A stretch of DNA of 64,000 nt from Bacteroidota bacterium (GCA_023386045.1 JAEWKK010000020.1:62001-126000), one strand, 5' to 3'. Numbered from the stretch's first letter, positions 44,023 through 53,536 are shown. The notes: generated by a model from the sequence alone, not told the origin. Translations and numbers: made by a program.

Positions 44023-45156
44023 ATGAAAAAGGGACCCTTTCTTTTTGGAATACTGGCAGAAGGTGCGGCCTTTACCAATCGTGAGGAAGAGACAGCCAGG
44101 CTGGTGACAAATTTTTCCAATGGCACCAATACCATATTGATCTCTCCCAGGCGCTGGGGCAAGTCTTCGCTGGTGAAACATGCGGCCGGAAAGCTTTCAG
44201 GAAAAAGGAACCTCCGCTTTTGTTTTATCGACCTTTTTAATATCAGGACAGAAGAGGAATTTTATGAAACCCTGTCCAAGGAAGTGATTAAATCCGCTGC
44301 GGGAAAATGGCAGCAATGGCTGAAAGATGCGGGTACTTTCTTCAGGCAGCTGAGCCCCAAATTCAGTGTGAGCCCTGATCCTGCAACAGACCTGAGCATC
44401 AGCCTGGACTGGCAGGAAGTGAAAAAAAATCCTTCGGAAATACTCAATCTTGCAGAAGCCATCTGTAAATCAAAAAAAATAAGGCTGGTGATCTGCATGG
44501 ATGAATTCCAGAACATCAGTTATTATGATGATCCCGAAGCTTTTCAGAAAAAACTGAGATCACACTGGCAGCATCATCAACATGTAACCTATTGTCTCTA
44601 TGGTAGCAGGCGACATATGCTGATGGATTTTTTTACCAGGCCTTCCATGCCTTTTTACAAATTCGGAGATCTTTTGTTCCTCGACAAAATATCTGAACGT
44701 TACTGGCTTCCTTTTATCCAGCAAAGATTTAAATCAACAGGAAAAAATATTGCTCCAGCTGTGGCGGCAGAAATAGCGGAAAGAATGAAGAACCATCCCT
44801 ATTTTGTTCAACAACTCTCACAGCAGTCCTGGCTGCTGACTACAAAAGATTGTACTATCGAGATAGTAAATGAAGCGATTGAAACACTCTTACAACAACA
44901 TCATTTTCTTTTCCAGCGTGAAGTGGACCAGCTTACAGTGTTACAAATCAACTTCATGAGGGCCATGCTGGATGGCGTTACCAAATTCACTTCATCCAAA
45001 AACCTGGAGAAATACAGGATCGGCACTTCTGCCAATGTCAAAAGAATCAGGGAAGCCCTGGAAAATAAGGAGATCATTGATTCCTTATCAGGGAAACCTG
45101 AATTCCTTGATCCTTTATTTGAATTATGGTTACAGGAAGTATACTTTGTCAAATAA
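44023..45156 (+). CDS. AAA-type ATPase (archaeal-ATPase-like family)
   Basis: A 377-residue ATPase. A short N-terminal strand with FTNREEETARLV precedes Walker A in SPRRWGKSSLVKH (~40-52) and Walker B in RLVICMDEFQNI (~160); the sensor region YGSRRHMLMDFF follows. The C-terminal ~150 residues form a winged-helix-like domain (IRYLSE-type helices ending LWLQEVYFVK). This is the PF01637-like STAND/AAA family common in archaea and Bacteroidota with no fixed function; some act in defence or mobile-element contexts. The ATG at 44023 is used; the longer frame from 43948 would cover the palindrome. Confidence 0.82.
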   Translation: MKKGPFLFGILAEGAAFTNREEETARLVTNFSNGTNTILISPRRWGKSSLVKHAAGKLSGKRNLRFCFIDLFNIRTEEEFYETLSKEVIKSAAGKWQQWLKDAGTFFRQLSPKFSVSPDPATDLSISLDWQEVKKNPSEILNLAEAICKSKKIRLVICMDEFQNISYYDDPEAFQKKLRSHWQHHQHVTYCLYGSRRHMLMDFFTRPSMPFYKFGDLLFLDKISERYWLPFIQQRFKSTGKNIAPAVAAEIAERMKNHPYFVQQLSQQSWLLTTKDCTIEIVNEAIETLLQQHHFLFQREVDQLTVLQINFMRAMLDGVTKFTSSKNLEKYRIGTSANVKRIREALENKEIIDSLSGKPEFLDPLFELWLQEVYFVK

Positions 45157-45213
45157 TATTTGAGTGAGCATGCTTATAGAAAGCATCATCCAGCTCAATT
45201 GATAAAACCCTAA

Positions 45214-46686
45214 TCAGTTGGTTTTTGTAACCAGTGGATTCTTCCAGCCTTTCTCTTCCTGCACCAGGTGACAGAGCTCCACTTTTACATTGTATTTATT
45301 CCTGAGGTGCCTGGCCAGAGCATCGGCTGCATATACACTACGATGTTGTCCTCCGGTACATCCAAAATTTACAGCTAGGTCGGTGAAGCCTCTTTTGATG
45401 TATTCTTCAACAGAAATATCAACTATGTCGAAAACACTATTCAGGAAATCCTGCATTCGTGTTTGCCTTTCCAGGAATTCAATCACTGGCCGGTCGCGGC
45501 CGTGGATCTCTTTGTATTCAGTATGTCTTCCAGGATTATCAATGCCGCGGCAGTCAAAAACAAATCCTCCTCCATTGCCACTGGCATCTTCGGGTATCCC
45601 TCTGCGATAGGAAAAGCTGCAGATCTTTACCAGGAGTGGAGTGTTTTCATCCGCCTGTATTGGAGTGAATCGCTGGATGATCTCCTCATCGATACAGATG
45701 TGAAGCACTTTCATGAATTCAGGTACTACTATACCCAGGTGATGATTTTCAAGAAACCATTTCAGGTTGGCAAGCGCCAAAGGAATGCTGGTAAGAAACT
45801 GCGCCTTACGTTCAAAGAGACCCCTGAATCCATAAGCACCCAGCACCTGCAGTAACCTTATCAGTACATAACCATTATACTGGCTGATAAATACTTCGCG
45901 GTTGATTTCTTCACCCGTAATGCTTTCAAAAGAATTCATATAATCATCCAGCAAACGGTTTTTCCATATATCGGTAAGATTAGCTCTTGCCTGCCAGATC
46001 ATACTCGCCACATCATATTGAGGTGCTCCCTTCATACCTCCCTGAAAATCTATGAAATGCACTTTTTTATCGGGCGTCACCATGATGTTCCTGCTTTGAA
46101 AATCACGGAACATAAAGTATTTATATTCGGTATAAGTGAGGTAGGTACTTAAGGCTTCAAAATCATCGATCAGCTTTTGCTTGTCGTATGGTTTACGAAT
46201 TCCGTCAAGAAAATAAAATTTAAAATAAAGAAGATCAGCCATGATGGCCTGCTTGCCAAATTCCTTATTGGTGAGGCACCTGTTATAATCCATTCCTTCA
46301 TCACCCAGTATCTGTAATCTTGCCAATTGGTGAAGGCTTTCTTTAAACAGCTGGTAAACTTCCTCTGAAAATCCTTGCTTTTCAAGTATTGACAAAAGGG
46401 TTACATCACCAAAATCTTCCTGGAGGTAAGATTCCTTATCCCTGCTCACCGCCAGTATGGAAGGAACATTCAGGCCCTTGCTTTTGAAATGGCCGGCAAA
46501 ATAAATGAAGGTTTCATTTTCAGTCGAATTGATACCATGAGTGGCAATAACGGTCTTACCCTCAGCATCAAAAAGCCTGAAATAGCGCCTGTCACTGCCC
46601 GACTGGGGCAGCACATCCACCTGCACAGGTTCCTTCCCCGACCATTGCTGGTATAAATCCGAAACAACATCAATTAATGCCTGCAT
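45214..46686 (-). CDS. AmgK-like sugar kinase fused to a RapZ C-terminal domain
   Basis: A 490-residue fusion. Residues ~1-335 are an aminoglycoside-phosphotransferase-type kinase like AmgK (MurNAc/GlcNAc anomeric kinase): LPQSGSDRRYFRLF glycine-loop region, YLQEDFGD, catalytic loop FMFRDFQSRN and metal-binding VHFIDFQGG. Residues ~350-490 are the RapZ C-terminal domain (GCTGGQHRSVYAADALA near 440), which in E. coli binds glucosamine-6-phosphate. The RapZ P-loop domain is absent. The gene is divergent from a MurU-like nucleotidyltransferase, the partner of AmgK in cell-wall sugar recycling, so I infer an anomeric kinase with an amino-sugar sensing domain. Confidence 0.82.
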   Translation of the reverse strand: MQALIDVVSDLYQQWSGKEPVQVDVLPQSGSDRRYFRLFDAEGKTVIATHGINSTENETFIYFAGHFKSKGLNVPSILAVSRDKESYLQEDFGDVTLLSILEKQGFSEEVYQLFKESLHQLARLQILGDEGMDYNRCLTNKEFGKQAIMADLLYFKFYFLDGIRKPYDKQKLIDDFEALSTYLTYTEYKYFMFRDFQSRNIMVTPDKKVHFIDFQGGMKGAPQYDVASMIWQARANLTDIWKNRLLDDYMNSFESITGEEINREVFISQYNGYVLIRLLQVLGAYGFRGLFERKAQFLTSIPLALANLKWFLENHHLGIVVPEFMKVLHICIDEEIIQRFTPIQADENTPLLVKICSFSYRRGIPEDASGNGGGFVFDCRGIDNPGRHTEYKEIHGRDRPVIEFLERQTRMQDFLNSVFDIVDISVEEYIKRGFTDLAVNFGCTGGQHRSVYAADALARHLRNKYNVKVELCHLVQEEKGWKNPLVTKTN

Positions 46687-46847
46687 GTGACAAATGTAAA
46701 CTTCCTGGAAATTAAAATCAGATTCAACAATAAGGGAATTTAAATCAAAAATCCCGTGAACTGAAGTTGTTAATTAAAAATCATATGCCAGAGACAAAAA
46801 CCGGTAGAAAAATAAGTTCAACTACGGATGGTTTGAAATTTGTTGCC

Positions 46848-46877
46848 TTGAGCAGATTCAGAGTTCAGCTAACTTTG
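46848..46877 (+). promoter_or_regulatory. Bacteroidota-type promoter of the MurU-like gene
   Basis: TTG at 46848-46850, a 19-base spacer, and TAACTTTG at 46870-46877, an exact TAnnTTTG match, 20 bases before the ATG at 46898. Confidence 0.75.
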
Positions 46878-46897
46878 AAAAGGATAAAATTCACAAG

Positions 46898-47611
46898 ATG
46901 AAAGCAATGATTTTTTCAGCCGGCCTCGGCACACGTTTCAAACCATGGACAGATAATCATCCAAAGGCACTTGCTGTTGTTAATGGTAAAACCCTTCTTC
47001 AGCGGAATATAGAATACCTGCAGCAATACGATATACGTGATGTGGTGGTCAATGTGCATCATTTTCCCGACCAGATCATTGATGCCATTGAAAAATCTGA
47101 TGGCTGGGGTAGCACTATCACCATCAGTGATGAATCAGATGAATTGCTGGATACAGGAGGTGGCTTATTAAAGGCCAGGCACTTATTATACAGGGAAACA
47201 CTTCTCACCATCAATGTTGATATTCTTACAGACATCAACCTCAAATATTTTCTTGCTTATCACCAGCAACAGAATTCTTTGATCACGCTGGCGGTTTCGG
47301 AAAGAAATACTTCCCGCTATCTCCTTTTTAATAAATACAACCGGCTGGTAGGCTGGCGTAATACAAAAACAGGAGAAGAAAAGATCGTGATCGAAACAAA
47401 GGATATTTTTCAGAAAGCTTATAGTGGTATTGCTATTTTTGAACCTGAAGTTTTTGATCTCATTCCATTCGCCGGAAAGTTTTCACTCATCGATGTTTAC
47501 CTGGCGCTTGCTCCTCAATACAAGATCGCAGCCTTTGATCATACAGGGGAGAAGATCATTGATGTTGGAAAGCCTGAAGCTGTGGCCGAAGCGGAAAAAA
47601 TGTTTTCATAA
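46898..47611 (+). CDS. MurU-like sugar-1-phosphate nucleotidyltransferase
   Basis: A 237-residue nucleotidyltransferase: AMIFSAGLGTRFKPWT is the pyrophosphorylase nucleotide loop, with PKALAVVNGKTLLQR, the metal Asp in TINVDILTDIN, and FSLIDVYLAL near the end. The short length and lack of a C-terminal hexapeptide domain match MurU (MurNAc-1-phosphate uridylyltransferase) better than GlmU. It is divergent from the AmgK-like kinase gene across 211 bases. Kinase followed by uridylyltransferase would bypass de novo UDP-MurNAc synthesis, as described in Pseudomonas and Tannerella. Confidence 0.8.
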   Translation: MKAMIFSAGLGTRFKPWTDNHPKALAVVNGKTLLQRNIEYLQQYDIRDVVVNVHHFPDQIIDAIEKSDGWGSTITISDESDELLDTGGGLLKARHLLYRETLLTINVDILTDINLKYFLAYHQQQNSLITLAVSERNTSRYLLFNKYNRLVGWRNTKTGEEKIVIETKDIFQKAYSGIAIFEPEVFDLIPFAGKFSLIDVYLALAPQYKIAAFDHTGEKIIDVGKPEAVAEAEKMFS

Positions 47612-47678
47612 TTCACATAGTCTTTAAATAAATCAGCTTTGTCTGGATTATCTTACCCTTCCTTAATTCTTGCAGTCA

Positions 47679-49625
47679 ATGAAAAAAATCCTTTTGATCA
47701 TTCTTGCCAACTCTTTTTTTATTGTTGGCTTTGCCCAGAACAAGTACGACCATCGAAAAGCATTTGATCCCCAATTTTATCCTCAAACAGGTAATGAATT
47801 CAGAAGTGCAGGAGGTGAGCCTGGTCCTAAATACTGGCAGAACCGTGCCGATTATTCCATAAACTGCACACTGGATACTATAGCGCATTCTGTAAATGGC
47901 ACTACGGAAATCACCTATACCAATAATTCGCCCGACAATCTTAAATTCCTTTGGCTGCAACTGGATCAGAACATTTATAAGGAAGGATCAAGGGGTTCAG
48001 CCACCACTACGCAAACAGGAGGTCGTTGGGCAAATGCACAATACACGCAGGGTAGTGTGATCAAATCAATAACCATCGAACATGGGGGTCAGAAGTATCA
48101 ACCCAAATACAATGAATCGGATACAAGACTGCAGGTATGGTTGCAACAACCTTTACAGGCCTCCGGTAATAAGATCAGGATCATCATACAATATGGATTT
48201 ACCATTCCCGAATATGGCACTGATCGCATGGGCAGGATTCAAACAAAGAATGGCTGGATCTATACAGTGGCACAATGGTTTCCAAGAATGGCAGTTTATG
48301 ATGATGTGCAGGGATGGAATACACTTCCTTACCTTGGAGCAGGAGAGTTTTATCTTGAATATGGTGATATTGAATACAGCATCACCGCACCTTCCAGCCT
48401 GGTGATAGTTGGTTCAGGCACTTTGCAAAATGAAAAAGAAGTTTATTCGACAACCCAGCAGATGAAACTTGCTGCTGCCAGAAATAGTGATAAAACTGTT
48501 GTTATCCGTTCAGCTGAAGATGTAAAAAATCAGAACTCGAAGCCAAAGCCTGGCAACAGCACATGGAAGTTTAAAATCCAGAATACAAGGGATGTGGCCT
48601 GGTCTGCCTCAAAAGCATTTGTGGTGGATGCGGCCAGGATTAATTTGCCCAGCGGGAAAAAAGCACTTGCCATGAGTGTTTATCCCGTTGAAAGTATTAA
48701 AAAAGATGGATGGCAAAGAAGCACTGAATTTGTAAAAGGAAGCATCGAGCACTATTCAAAACAGTGGTTTGAGTATCCCTATGATGTGGCAGTGAATGTG
48801 GCAGCAAATGTCAGTGGTATGGAATACCCTGGAATTGTTTTCTGCAGCTATCATGATGCCGGTGGAGATCTTTGGGGAGTAACCGATCACGAATTCGGAC
48901 ATATCTGGTTCCCGATGATTGTTGGTAGCAATGAAAGAAAATATGCCTGGATGGATGAAGGCTTCAATACATTTATCAACGGACTTTCAACCAAAGAGTT
49001 TAATAAAGGTGAGTTTGAGAAATTTTCATTTTTTCCTCCCGAAGAAAGCATACCCATTGCATTTTCAAACACCATGGATCCTTTATGGGCCGCGCCTGAT
49101 GTTATACAACAGCAAAACCTTGGATTTGCAGCTTATCTGAAACCGGCCATGATGCTGGAAGCATTGCGAAATGTAGTGCTGGGTCCTGAAAGATTTGATA
49201 TGGCCTTCAGGGAATACATCAAACGCTGGGCTTATAAACATCCAACACCCTGGGATTTTTTCAGAACCATGGAAAATGTTTCGGGTGAAGACCTAAGCTG
49301 GTTCTGGAGAGGATGGATATTTAATAACTGGAAACTTGACCAGAAAGTTACAGGTGTTACCTATGAAGAAAACCAGCCAAAAAATGGTTCATCCATCACC
49401 CTTGAAAATCTTGACCAGATGGTGATGCCGGTAACTGTACTGGTGAAAGAAGAGAATGGCAAACAACACCGTGTTGACCTGCCAGTTGAGGTATGGCAAC
49501 GTGGTCCAGTATGGACCTTCAACCTTCCTTCTACCAGCAGGATCACTGAAGTGGTGCTGGATCCTGATAAAAAACTACCGGATGTAAACAGGAAGAACAA
49601 TACCCTGAATCCCAAAGCATTTTAA
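47679..49625 (+). CDS. M1-family metallopeptidase, secreted
   Basis: A 648-residue zinc aminopeptidase-like enzyme. Signal peptide 1-20 (ending GFAQ) when started at the ATG at 47679; an in-frame TTG at 47670 is less likely. Zinc motif HEFGH (~403-407) with the third ligand Glu in MDEGFNTF 18 residues later. The exopeptidase GxMEN motif is altered to SGMEYPG (Asn to Tyr), which suggests altered substrate handling. The C-terminal beta region ends with a polar segment. It probably trims peptides in the periplasm or at the surface. Confidence 0.9.
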   Translation: MKKILLIILANSFFIVGFAQNKYDHRKAFDPQFYPQTGNEFRSAGGEPGPKYWQNRADYSINCTLDTIAHSVNGTTEITYTNNSPDNLKFLWLQLDQNIYKEGSRGSATTTQTGGRWANAQYTQGSVIKSITIEHGGQKYQPKYNESDTRLQVWLQQPLQASGNKIRIIIQYGFTIPEYGTDRMGRIQTKNGWIYTVAQWFPRMAVYDDVQGWNTLPYLGAGEFYLEYGDIEYSITAPSSLVIVGSGTLQNEKEVYSTTQQMKLAAARNSDKTVVIRSAEDVKNQNSKPKPGNSTWKFKIQNTRDVAWSASKAFVVDAARINLPSGKKALAMSVYPVESIKKDGWQRSTEFVKGSIEHYSKQWFEYPYDVAVNVAANVSGMEYPGIVFCSYHDAGGDLWGVTDHEFGHIWFPMIVGSNERKYAWMDEGFNTFINGLSTKEFNKGEFEKFSFFPPEESIPIAFSNTMDPLWAAPDVIQQQNLGFAAYLKPAMMLEALRNVVLGPERFDMAFREYIKRWAYKHPTPWDFFRTMENVSGEDLSWFWRGWIFNNWKLDQKVTGVTYEENQPKNGSSITLENLDQMVMPVTVLVKEENGKQHRVDLPVEVWQRGPVWTFNLPSTSRITEVVLDPDKKLPDVNRKNNTLNPKAF

Positions 49626-49628
49626 TTA

Positions 49629-49655
49629 AAGCCTCCTTCGGGAGGCTTATTTTTT
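49629..49655 (+). terminator. Intrinsic terminator after the M1 peptidase gene
   Basis: Stem AAGCCTCC / GGAGGCTT with a UUCG-type loop (TTCG), followed by ATTTTTT. It overlaps the stop codon of the convergent gene, so it serves the plus strand; the minus-strand tail is not T-rich. Confidence 0.85.
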
Positions 49656-50750
49656 ATTGATGGCTTCCAGTAATTCTTCCAGGGGAGATTCTTCAAGGAT
49701 CATTCTTTCTGGAACTCCTTTTTTTGTGTTCCATTTTACGAGGCGGATGCAATCTTCTTCAATTTCAATTCCAGTGATATCGCCATCATTATTGCAGCAA
49801 CAGCCACTGTTGAAATAAGCCGGCTTGAGTTTCAGATAATCCGGTGAGATCTCCTTGTATTCAAACTTGCGCAGGTGAATTTCATTTTGAAGTGAATTGA
49901 TCATGCCTTCGTCCTTCATATCCCTGGCAAAAAGGAGACTGCGATAAAGGCGTTCAAGATGTGTTAATGATTCAAACACTGGCTGGTGCGTATGGCCTGT
50001 GATCAGGAATAAATTTTTCTGCTCTTTACTCCACTCATACATCAGGTGATTGTGAGTAGTCTTTAATTGTGCATCGTAGGCAGGTGTGTTAGGATTGATC
50101 TTCAAAAATGATTGCAGTGGTGCCCAGATTTTTGAAATAAAGAATTTACTGAACCAGTTACCATCACTCACAGCATCTCCCTGGTGGCCATGCGTGCAAA
50201 ATATATTGACTTGGGTTGCTTTTACTGTTGTTTGCAGAAGCACACCTTCATAAATGGGAATCTCACAGCCATAAATTTCTTTCAGCTGCATGGGTGCAAA
50301 TGGATCATTTTGCCAGTACAGGTCATGATTGCCAAAGATCTTTACAAACCTGTTTTGGATTGCAAATCGTTTTTCCTTTTCAAACGATGGTTGTTGAGAT
50401 TTCTTAACTGCGGATAATGTATTTTCCCATAATTCCTCGCAATCTCCAAGCGCTATATAGAAATAGCCTTTTTCGTAATAATAATCAAGGGCTGCAAGAT
50501 AATTGGGCTCACAGATCATAAAATCATCCGCGCCATTCCTTGCACCTTTATGTTGATCCGAAAAAATAATAAATCTTTCTTTTGTGCAATCAAAAGGAAT
50601 AATAGGACCTTTTTTCTTCTCGCCTTTGATGATACAATCCAATAAAGATGAAAGGGCTTTGAAAATACGCTCGCGCTCAGGCTTTGAAGAAAATTTATTG
50701 GAAGCCCAGAGTACTGGTTTGAATAATAATTTCCTCAACCAGGTTAGCAT
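49647..50750 (-). CDS. Calcineurin-like metallophosphoesterase
   Basis: A 367-residue cytoplasmic phosphoesterase with metal motifs FSDQHKG (Asp, His), ALGDCEELWE (Asp), FGNHDLYW (Asn, His), CTHGHQGD (His) and ITGHTHQP (His). Size and motifs resemble UDP-diacylglucosamine hydrolase-like and diadenosine tetraphosphatase-like enzymes, but the substrate is not evident. Its ATG overlaps the trehalase stop codon (TAATG), so the two are translationally coupled. Confidence 0.88.
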   Translation of the reverse strand: MLTWLRKLLFKPVLWASNKFSSKPERERIFKALSSLLDCIIKGEKKKGPIIPFDCTKERFIIFSDQHKGARNGADDFMICEPNYLAALDYYYEKGYFYIALGDCEELWENTLSAVKKSQQPSFEKEKRFAIQNRFVKIFGNHDLYWQNDPFAPMQLKEIYGCEIPIYEGVLLQTTVKATQVNIFCTHGHQGDAVSDGNWFSKFFISKIWAPLQSFLKINPNTPAYDAQLKTTHNHLMYEWSKEQKNLFLITGHTHQPVFESLTHLERLYRSLLFARDMKDEGMINSLQNEIHLRKFEYKEISPDYLKLKPAYFNSGCCCNNDGDITGIEIEEDCIRLVKWNTKKGVPERMILEESPLEELLEAINKK

Positions 50751-52300
50751 TATTGGAATTTGTATTTTTTGATCAATGCCATTAAAACCCCATTAGTCCA
50801 TCCAAAGCCGTCCTGTGTGGGATATTCACCGCCTCCGCCAATCCTGTCTGCATCAACCACATCATATTTCTCCATCAGTTTTCCCGTAGCTTCAAAAACT
50901 TTTTTATTGAGCGCAAACCATCTTGAAGCGATATTTATTGCCAGCTCATGTTCCCCATAATTTTCAAGTCCGCAAACAACCACCCATTGCAAGGGTGCCC
51001 AACCATTAGGAGCATCCCATTGCTGTCCTGTTTTTCTAAGCGTGGTGACCATTCCACCGGCTTTTAAAAACCTGTTAGCAACCGGCAGTGCTGCTTTCAT
51101 TTTTGAACTGTCGGCAAGTTTTAAAAAGAAAGGAAAAAAGCCTGCAAGAGTCAGTTCATTAGATTTTGATCGGGACGAAATATTATAATCAGCATACCAT
51201 TTTTTGGCAGGTGACCAGCAATATTTATTAATTGCAGCATTTCTTTTATTTGCCAGCTGCAGGTATAATGTTGATTTCAAATGATCGCCGCTCAGGGCAT
51301 ATGCTTTTGCCAGAGTATTTTCAAGATGATACAACAGGCAGTTCAAATCAACTGGAATCAGATTAGTGGTTTGAATGGAGGATAAATTTTTGCCATCACG
51401 AAACCAGCGACTGCTGAAGTCCCACCCACTTTCTGCAGCAGACCTGATGTTTTTATACAGAAGTGCTTCAGCTGAAGAAGATAATTTTTTGGAAGAAGCC
51501 AGTTCAAGATCTTCTTTATAAGATTCCTGCCTTGGCTGTGAAAGCTGGTCCCAGTACCTGTTAAGCCAACTGCCATCCGGCATTTTAACCAGGTGCTTTG
51601 TTTCAGCGCTTCTGTCCATCCAGTAATCATATTCTTTTTCAAGAGCAGGCAGATAGATCACATAAATTTCCTTACCTCTTATTTCTGCAAGCAGATCAAG
51701 CATCAGGGAAAAAAAAGGAGGCTGCGAGCGGCTTAGATAATAACTACGGTTTCCGTTGGGAATGTGCCCATATTTACTGGCCAGGTAAGCAAAATTTTTT
51801 ACCATGCTTTCCATAAGATCATACTGACCGCTTTCCTTAAGTCCCAGCATGGTGAAATAGGAATCCCAGTAATAGATCTCGCGGAACCTGCCTCCAGGAA
51901 CAATATAGTCATAAGGCAATGCAAGCAGCGAACTGCCACTTGCAAACGAATCAGTTTTTCTTCTTAACACAGTCCAGAGACTATTGATATGACTGACAAG
52001 ATCTTTTTCCTTAGTTTGAAATTCAATTGGTGGTGTCGAAGGAATAATGAAATTTTCCTTCACAAATAATTCAAGGCTGAAACGAATCGCAGGATTATTT
52101 TTTATGGCCAGGTATTCAGCAAGTATCTTTTCAGGTTCTTTCCTGGGAATGCAGTCAACAAAGGTTTTACTGTCTGCAAAAATACCTGACTCCTGTACAT
52201 CCTTAAATAGCTCACCATAAACCTTATCAGGTGTAAGTTGCGCCATAATGAACTGGCAACAACTACTTAGGAAAAGGAAAATGATGAGTCTTTTAAACAT
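50750..52300 (-). CDS. treA: Alpha,alpha-trehalase (GH37), exported
   Basis: Hydrolyses trehalose to two glucose in the periplasm. A 516-residue protein with a signal peptide (SSCCQFIMAQ) and both trehalase signatures: PGGRFREIYYWDSYF (~137, with the catalytic Asp region) and QWDAPNGWAPLQW near residue 430. The C-terminal GGGGEYPTQDGFGWTNGV is the flexible loop carrying the general base Glu. Coupled to the metallophosphoesterase by a one-base overlap (TAATG). Confidence 0.95.
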   Translation of the reverse strand: MFKRLIIFLFLSSCCQFIMAQLTPDKVYGELFKDVQESGIFADSKTFVDCIPRKEPEKILAEYLAIKNNPAIRFSLELFVKENFIIPSTPPIEFQTKEKDLVSHINSLWTVLRRKTDSFASGSSLLALPYDYIVPGGRFREIYYWDSYFTMLGLKESGQYDLMESMVKNFAYLASKYGHIPNGNRSYYLSRSQPPFFSLMLDLLAEIRGKEIYVIYLPALEKEYDYWMDRSAETKHLVKMPDGSWLNRYWDQLSQPRQESYKEDLELASSKKLSSSAEALLYKNIRSAAESGWDFSSRWFRDGKNLSSIQTTNLIPVDLNCLLYHLENTLAKAYALSGDHLKSTLYLQLANKRNAAINKYCWSPAKKWYADYNISSRSKSNELTLAGFFPFFLKLADSSKMKAALPVANRFLKAGGMVTTLRKTGQQWDAPNGWAPLQWVVVCGLENYGEHELAINIASRWFALNKKVFEATGKLMEKYDVVDADRIGGGGEYPTQDGFGWTNGVLMALIKKYKFQ

Positions 52301-52336
52301 CGGGCATGGTTAAGATTTGCTGAAAGGAAGTACTTA

Positions 52337-52720
52337 TTATGGCTTCACGGCTATCATGCTGATCTCCACATTTACAAATTTCGGTAACGCAGACACCTGT
52401 ACTGTTTCCCTTGCAGGAAAATCTCCATTAAAATATTTTCCGTAGATCTCGTTCACTTCTGCAAAACGGTTCATATCCGTAAGGAAAATTGTGGTCTTTA
52501 CCACATCACTCAATTGAAGCCCGGCTGCATGTAGAATTGACCGCAGGTTTTGCATCACCTGGTGGGTTTCTTCCTGCAGGTCTTTGTTTTTTAAATTACC
52601 AGTTGCAGGATCGATACAGATCTGACCTGAAATATATAAACTGCCCTTGACAAGTATGGCCTGGTTATAAGGACCAATGGGTGCAGGCGCATTCGGGGTA
52701 TTGATAATTGTCTTTTCCAT
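52337..52720 (-). CDS. ridA: RidA family reactive-imine deaminase
   Basis: A 127-residue protein that removes reactive 2-aminoacrylate-type imines made by PLP enzymes. Signatures: NAPAPIGPYNQAILVKGSLYISGQI, the conserved Arg near MQNLRSIL, and ARETVQVSALPKFVNVEI at the end. Trimeric family, cytosolic. It lies upstream of the trehalase gene on the same strand. Confidence 0.93.
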   Translation of the reverse strand: MEKTIINTPNAPAPIGPYNQAILVKGSLYISGQICIDPATGNLKNKDLQEETHQVMQNLRSILHAAGLQLSDVVKTTIFLTDMNRFAEVNEIYGKYFNGDFPARETVQVSALPKFVNVEISMIAVKP

Positions 52721-52808
52721 TCTTGCAATTTCATGAATAAAATCTAAACAGCATGACGTTCTGCAGGAATTCTGAAGTTTCTGCTTTCCTTCATCTTACT
52801 TTCGCATC

Positions 52809-53438
52809 ATGGATATTCTTGTGATCGCCAGTGAAAATCAAAAGCATGAGCTGACCTCTAATGGTATAAAGGAAAATGTAAACCTGGAATGGACAGAGGA
52901 TCTGCATTTGGTGAATCAAAAAAAATATGAGGTAATAATAGATCTCTTGTTTGAGAATGATCCTGATCGGATCGATATTTTACAAAATCAGGATTCACTG
53001 GTGATCATTAACAGTGTTATGGATACACTCATTCAAACCAGCGAATCATTTATAAGACTGAATGGTTGGGATGGTTTTTTGTCAGCACCCATCCTGGAGG
53101 CTGCCTGCAATGATGATTCATTAAAACAAAAAGCAGAAGCAGTTCTCAGCAGCTTCAATAAAAAAATAGAATGGCTTCCCGATGAAGTCGGTTTTGTTAG
53201 CCCTCGCGTTATCAGCATGATCATTAATGAAGCTTTTCTGGCCCTTGAAGAAGGAGTGAGCTCAGAAGAAGACATTAATACTGCGATGAAACTGGGAACC
53301 AACTATCCCTATGGTCCTTTTGAATGGGCAGAAAAAATTGGCGTGCATAAGGTTAGTGCGCTTCTTACCAGGCTTTCAATTGACAATCCCCATTATACGC
53401 CCTGCCGTCTGATCCTGCAGTCAGAAGAATCCTGCTAA
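52809..53438 (+). CDS. 3-hydroxyacyl-CoA dehydrogenase-like protein with degenerate NAD domain
   Basis: A 209-residue protein. The C-terminal ~85 residues match the 3HCDH helical dimerisation domain (VGFVSPRVISMIINEAFLAL, EDINTAMKLGTNYPYGPFEW). The N-terminal half is far shorter than a Rossmann NAD domain and lacks the GxGxxG loop, so NAD binding and dehydrogenase activity are doubtful. It may be a helper or a degenerate paralogue. The reading frame is clean, so this is not a simple frameshift. Confidence 0.75.
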   Translation: MDILVIASENQKHELTSNGIKENVNLEWTEDLHLVNQKKYEVIIDLLFENDPDRIDILQNQDSLVIINSVMDTLIQTSESFIRLNGWDGFLSAPILEAACNDDSLKQKAEAVLSSFNKKIEWLPDEVGFVSPRVISMIINEAFLALEEGVSSEEDINTAMKLGTNYPYGPFEWAEKIGVHKVSALLTRLSIDNPHYTPCRLILQSEESC

Positions 53439-53474
53439 AAAAGGTATTAGTTGTAGGCAGGAAAGATTTATTGC

Positions 53475-53505
53475 TCTAAATTGCTAAAAGATTTAGTAAT
53501 TTAGA
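53475..53505. promoter_or_regulatory. Palindromic operator upstream of the second 2H gene
   Basis: Arms TCTAAATTGCTAA (53475-53487) and TTAGTAATTTAGA (53493-53505) are inverted with one mismatch around a five-base centre. The core TTGCTAA-N5-TTAGTAA matches the operator at 28203-28221. It covers a TTG that can serve as a -33 element and ends 31 bases before the ATG, the same spacing as at the first 2H gene (32 bases). Confidence 0.72.
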
Positions 53506-53536
53506 CTTTTATCAGTTGAAACGAAAACCTTTTATT

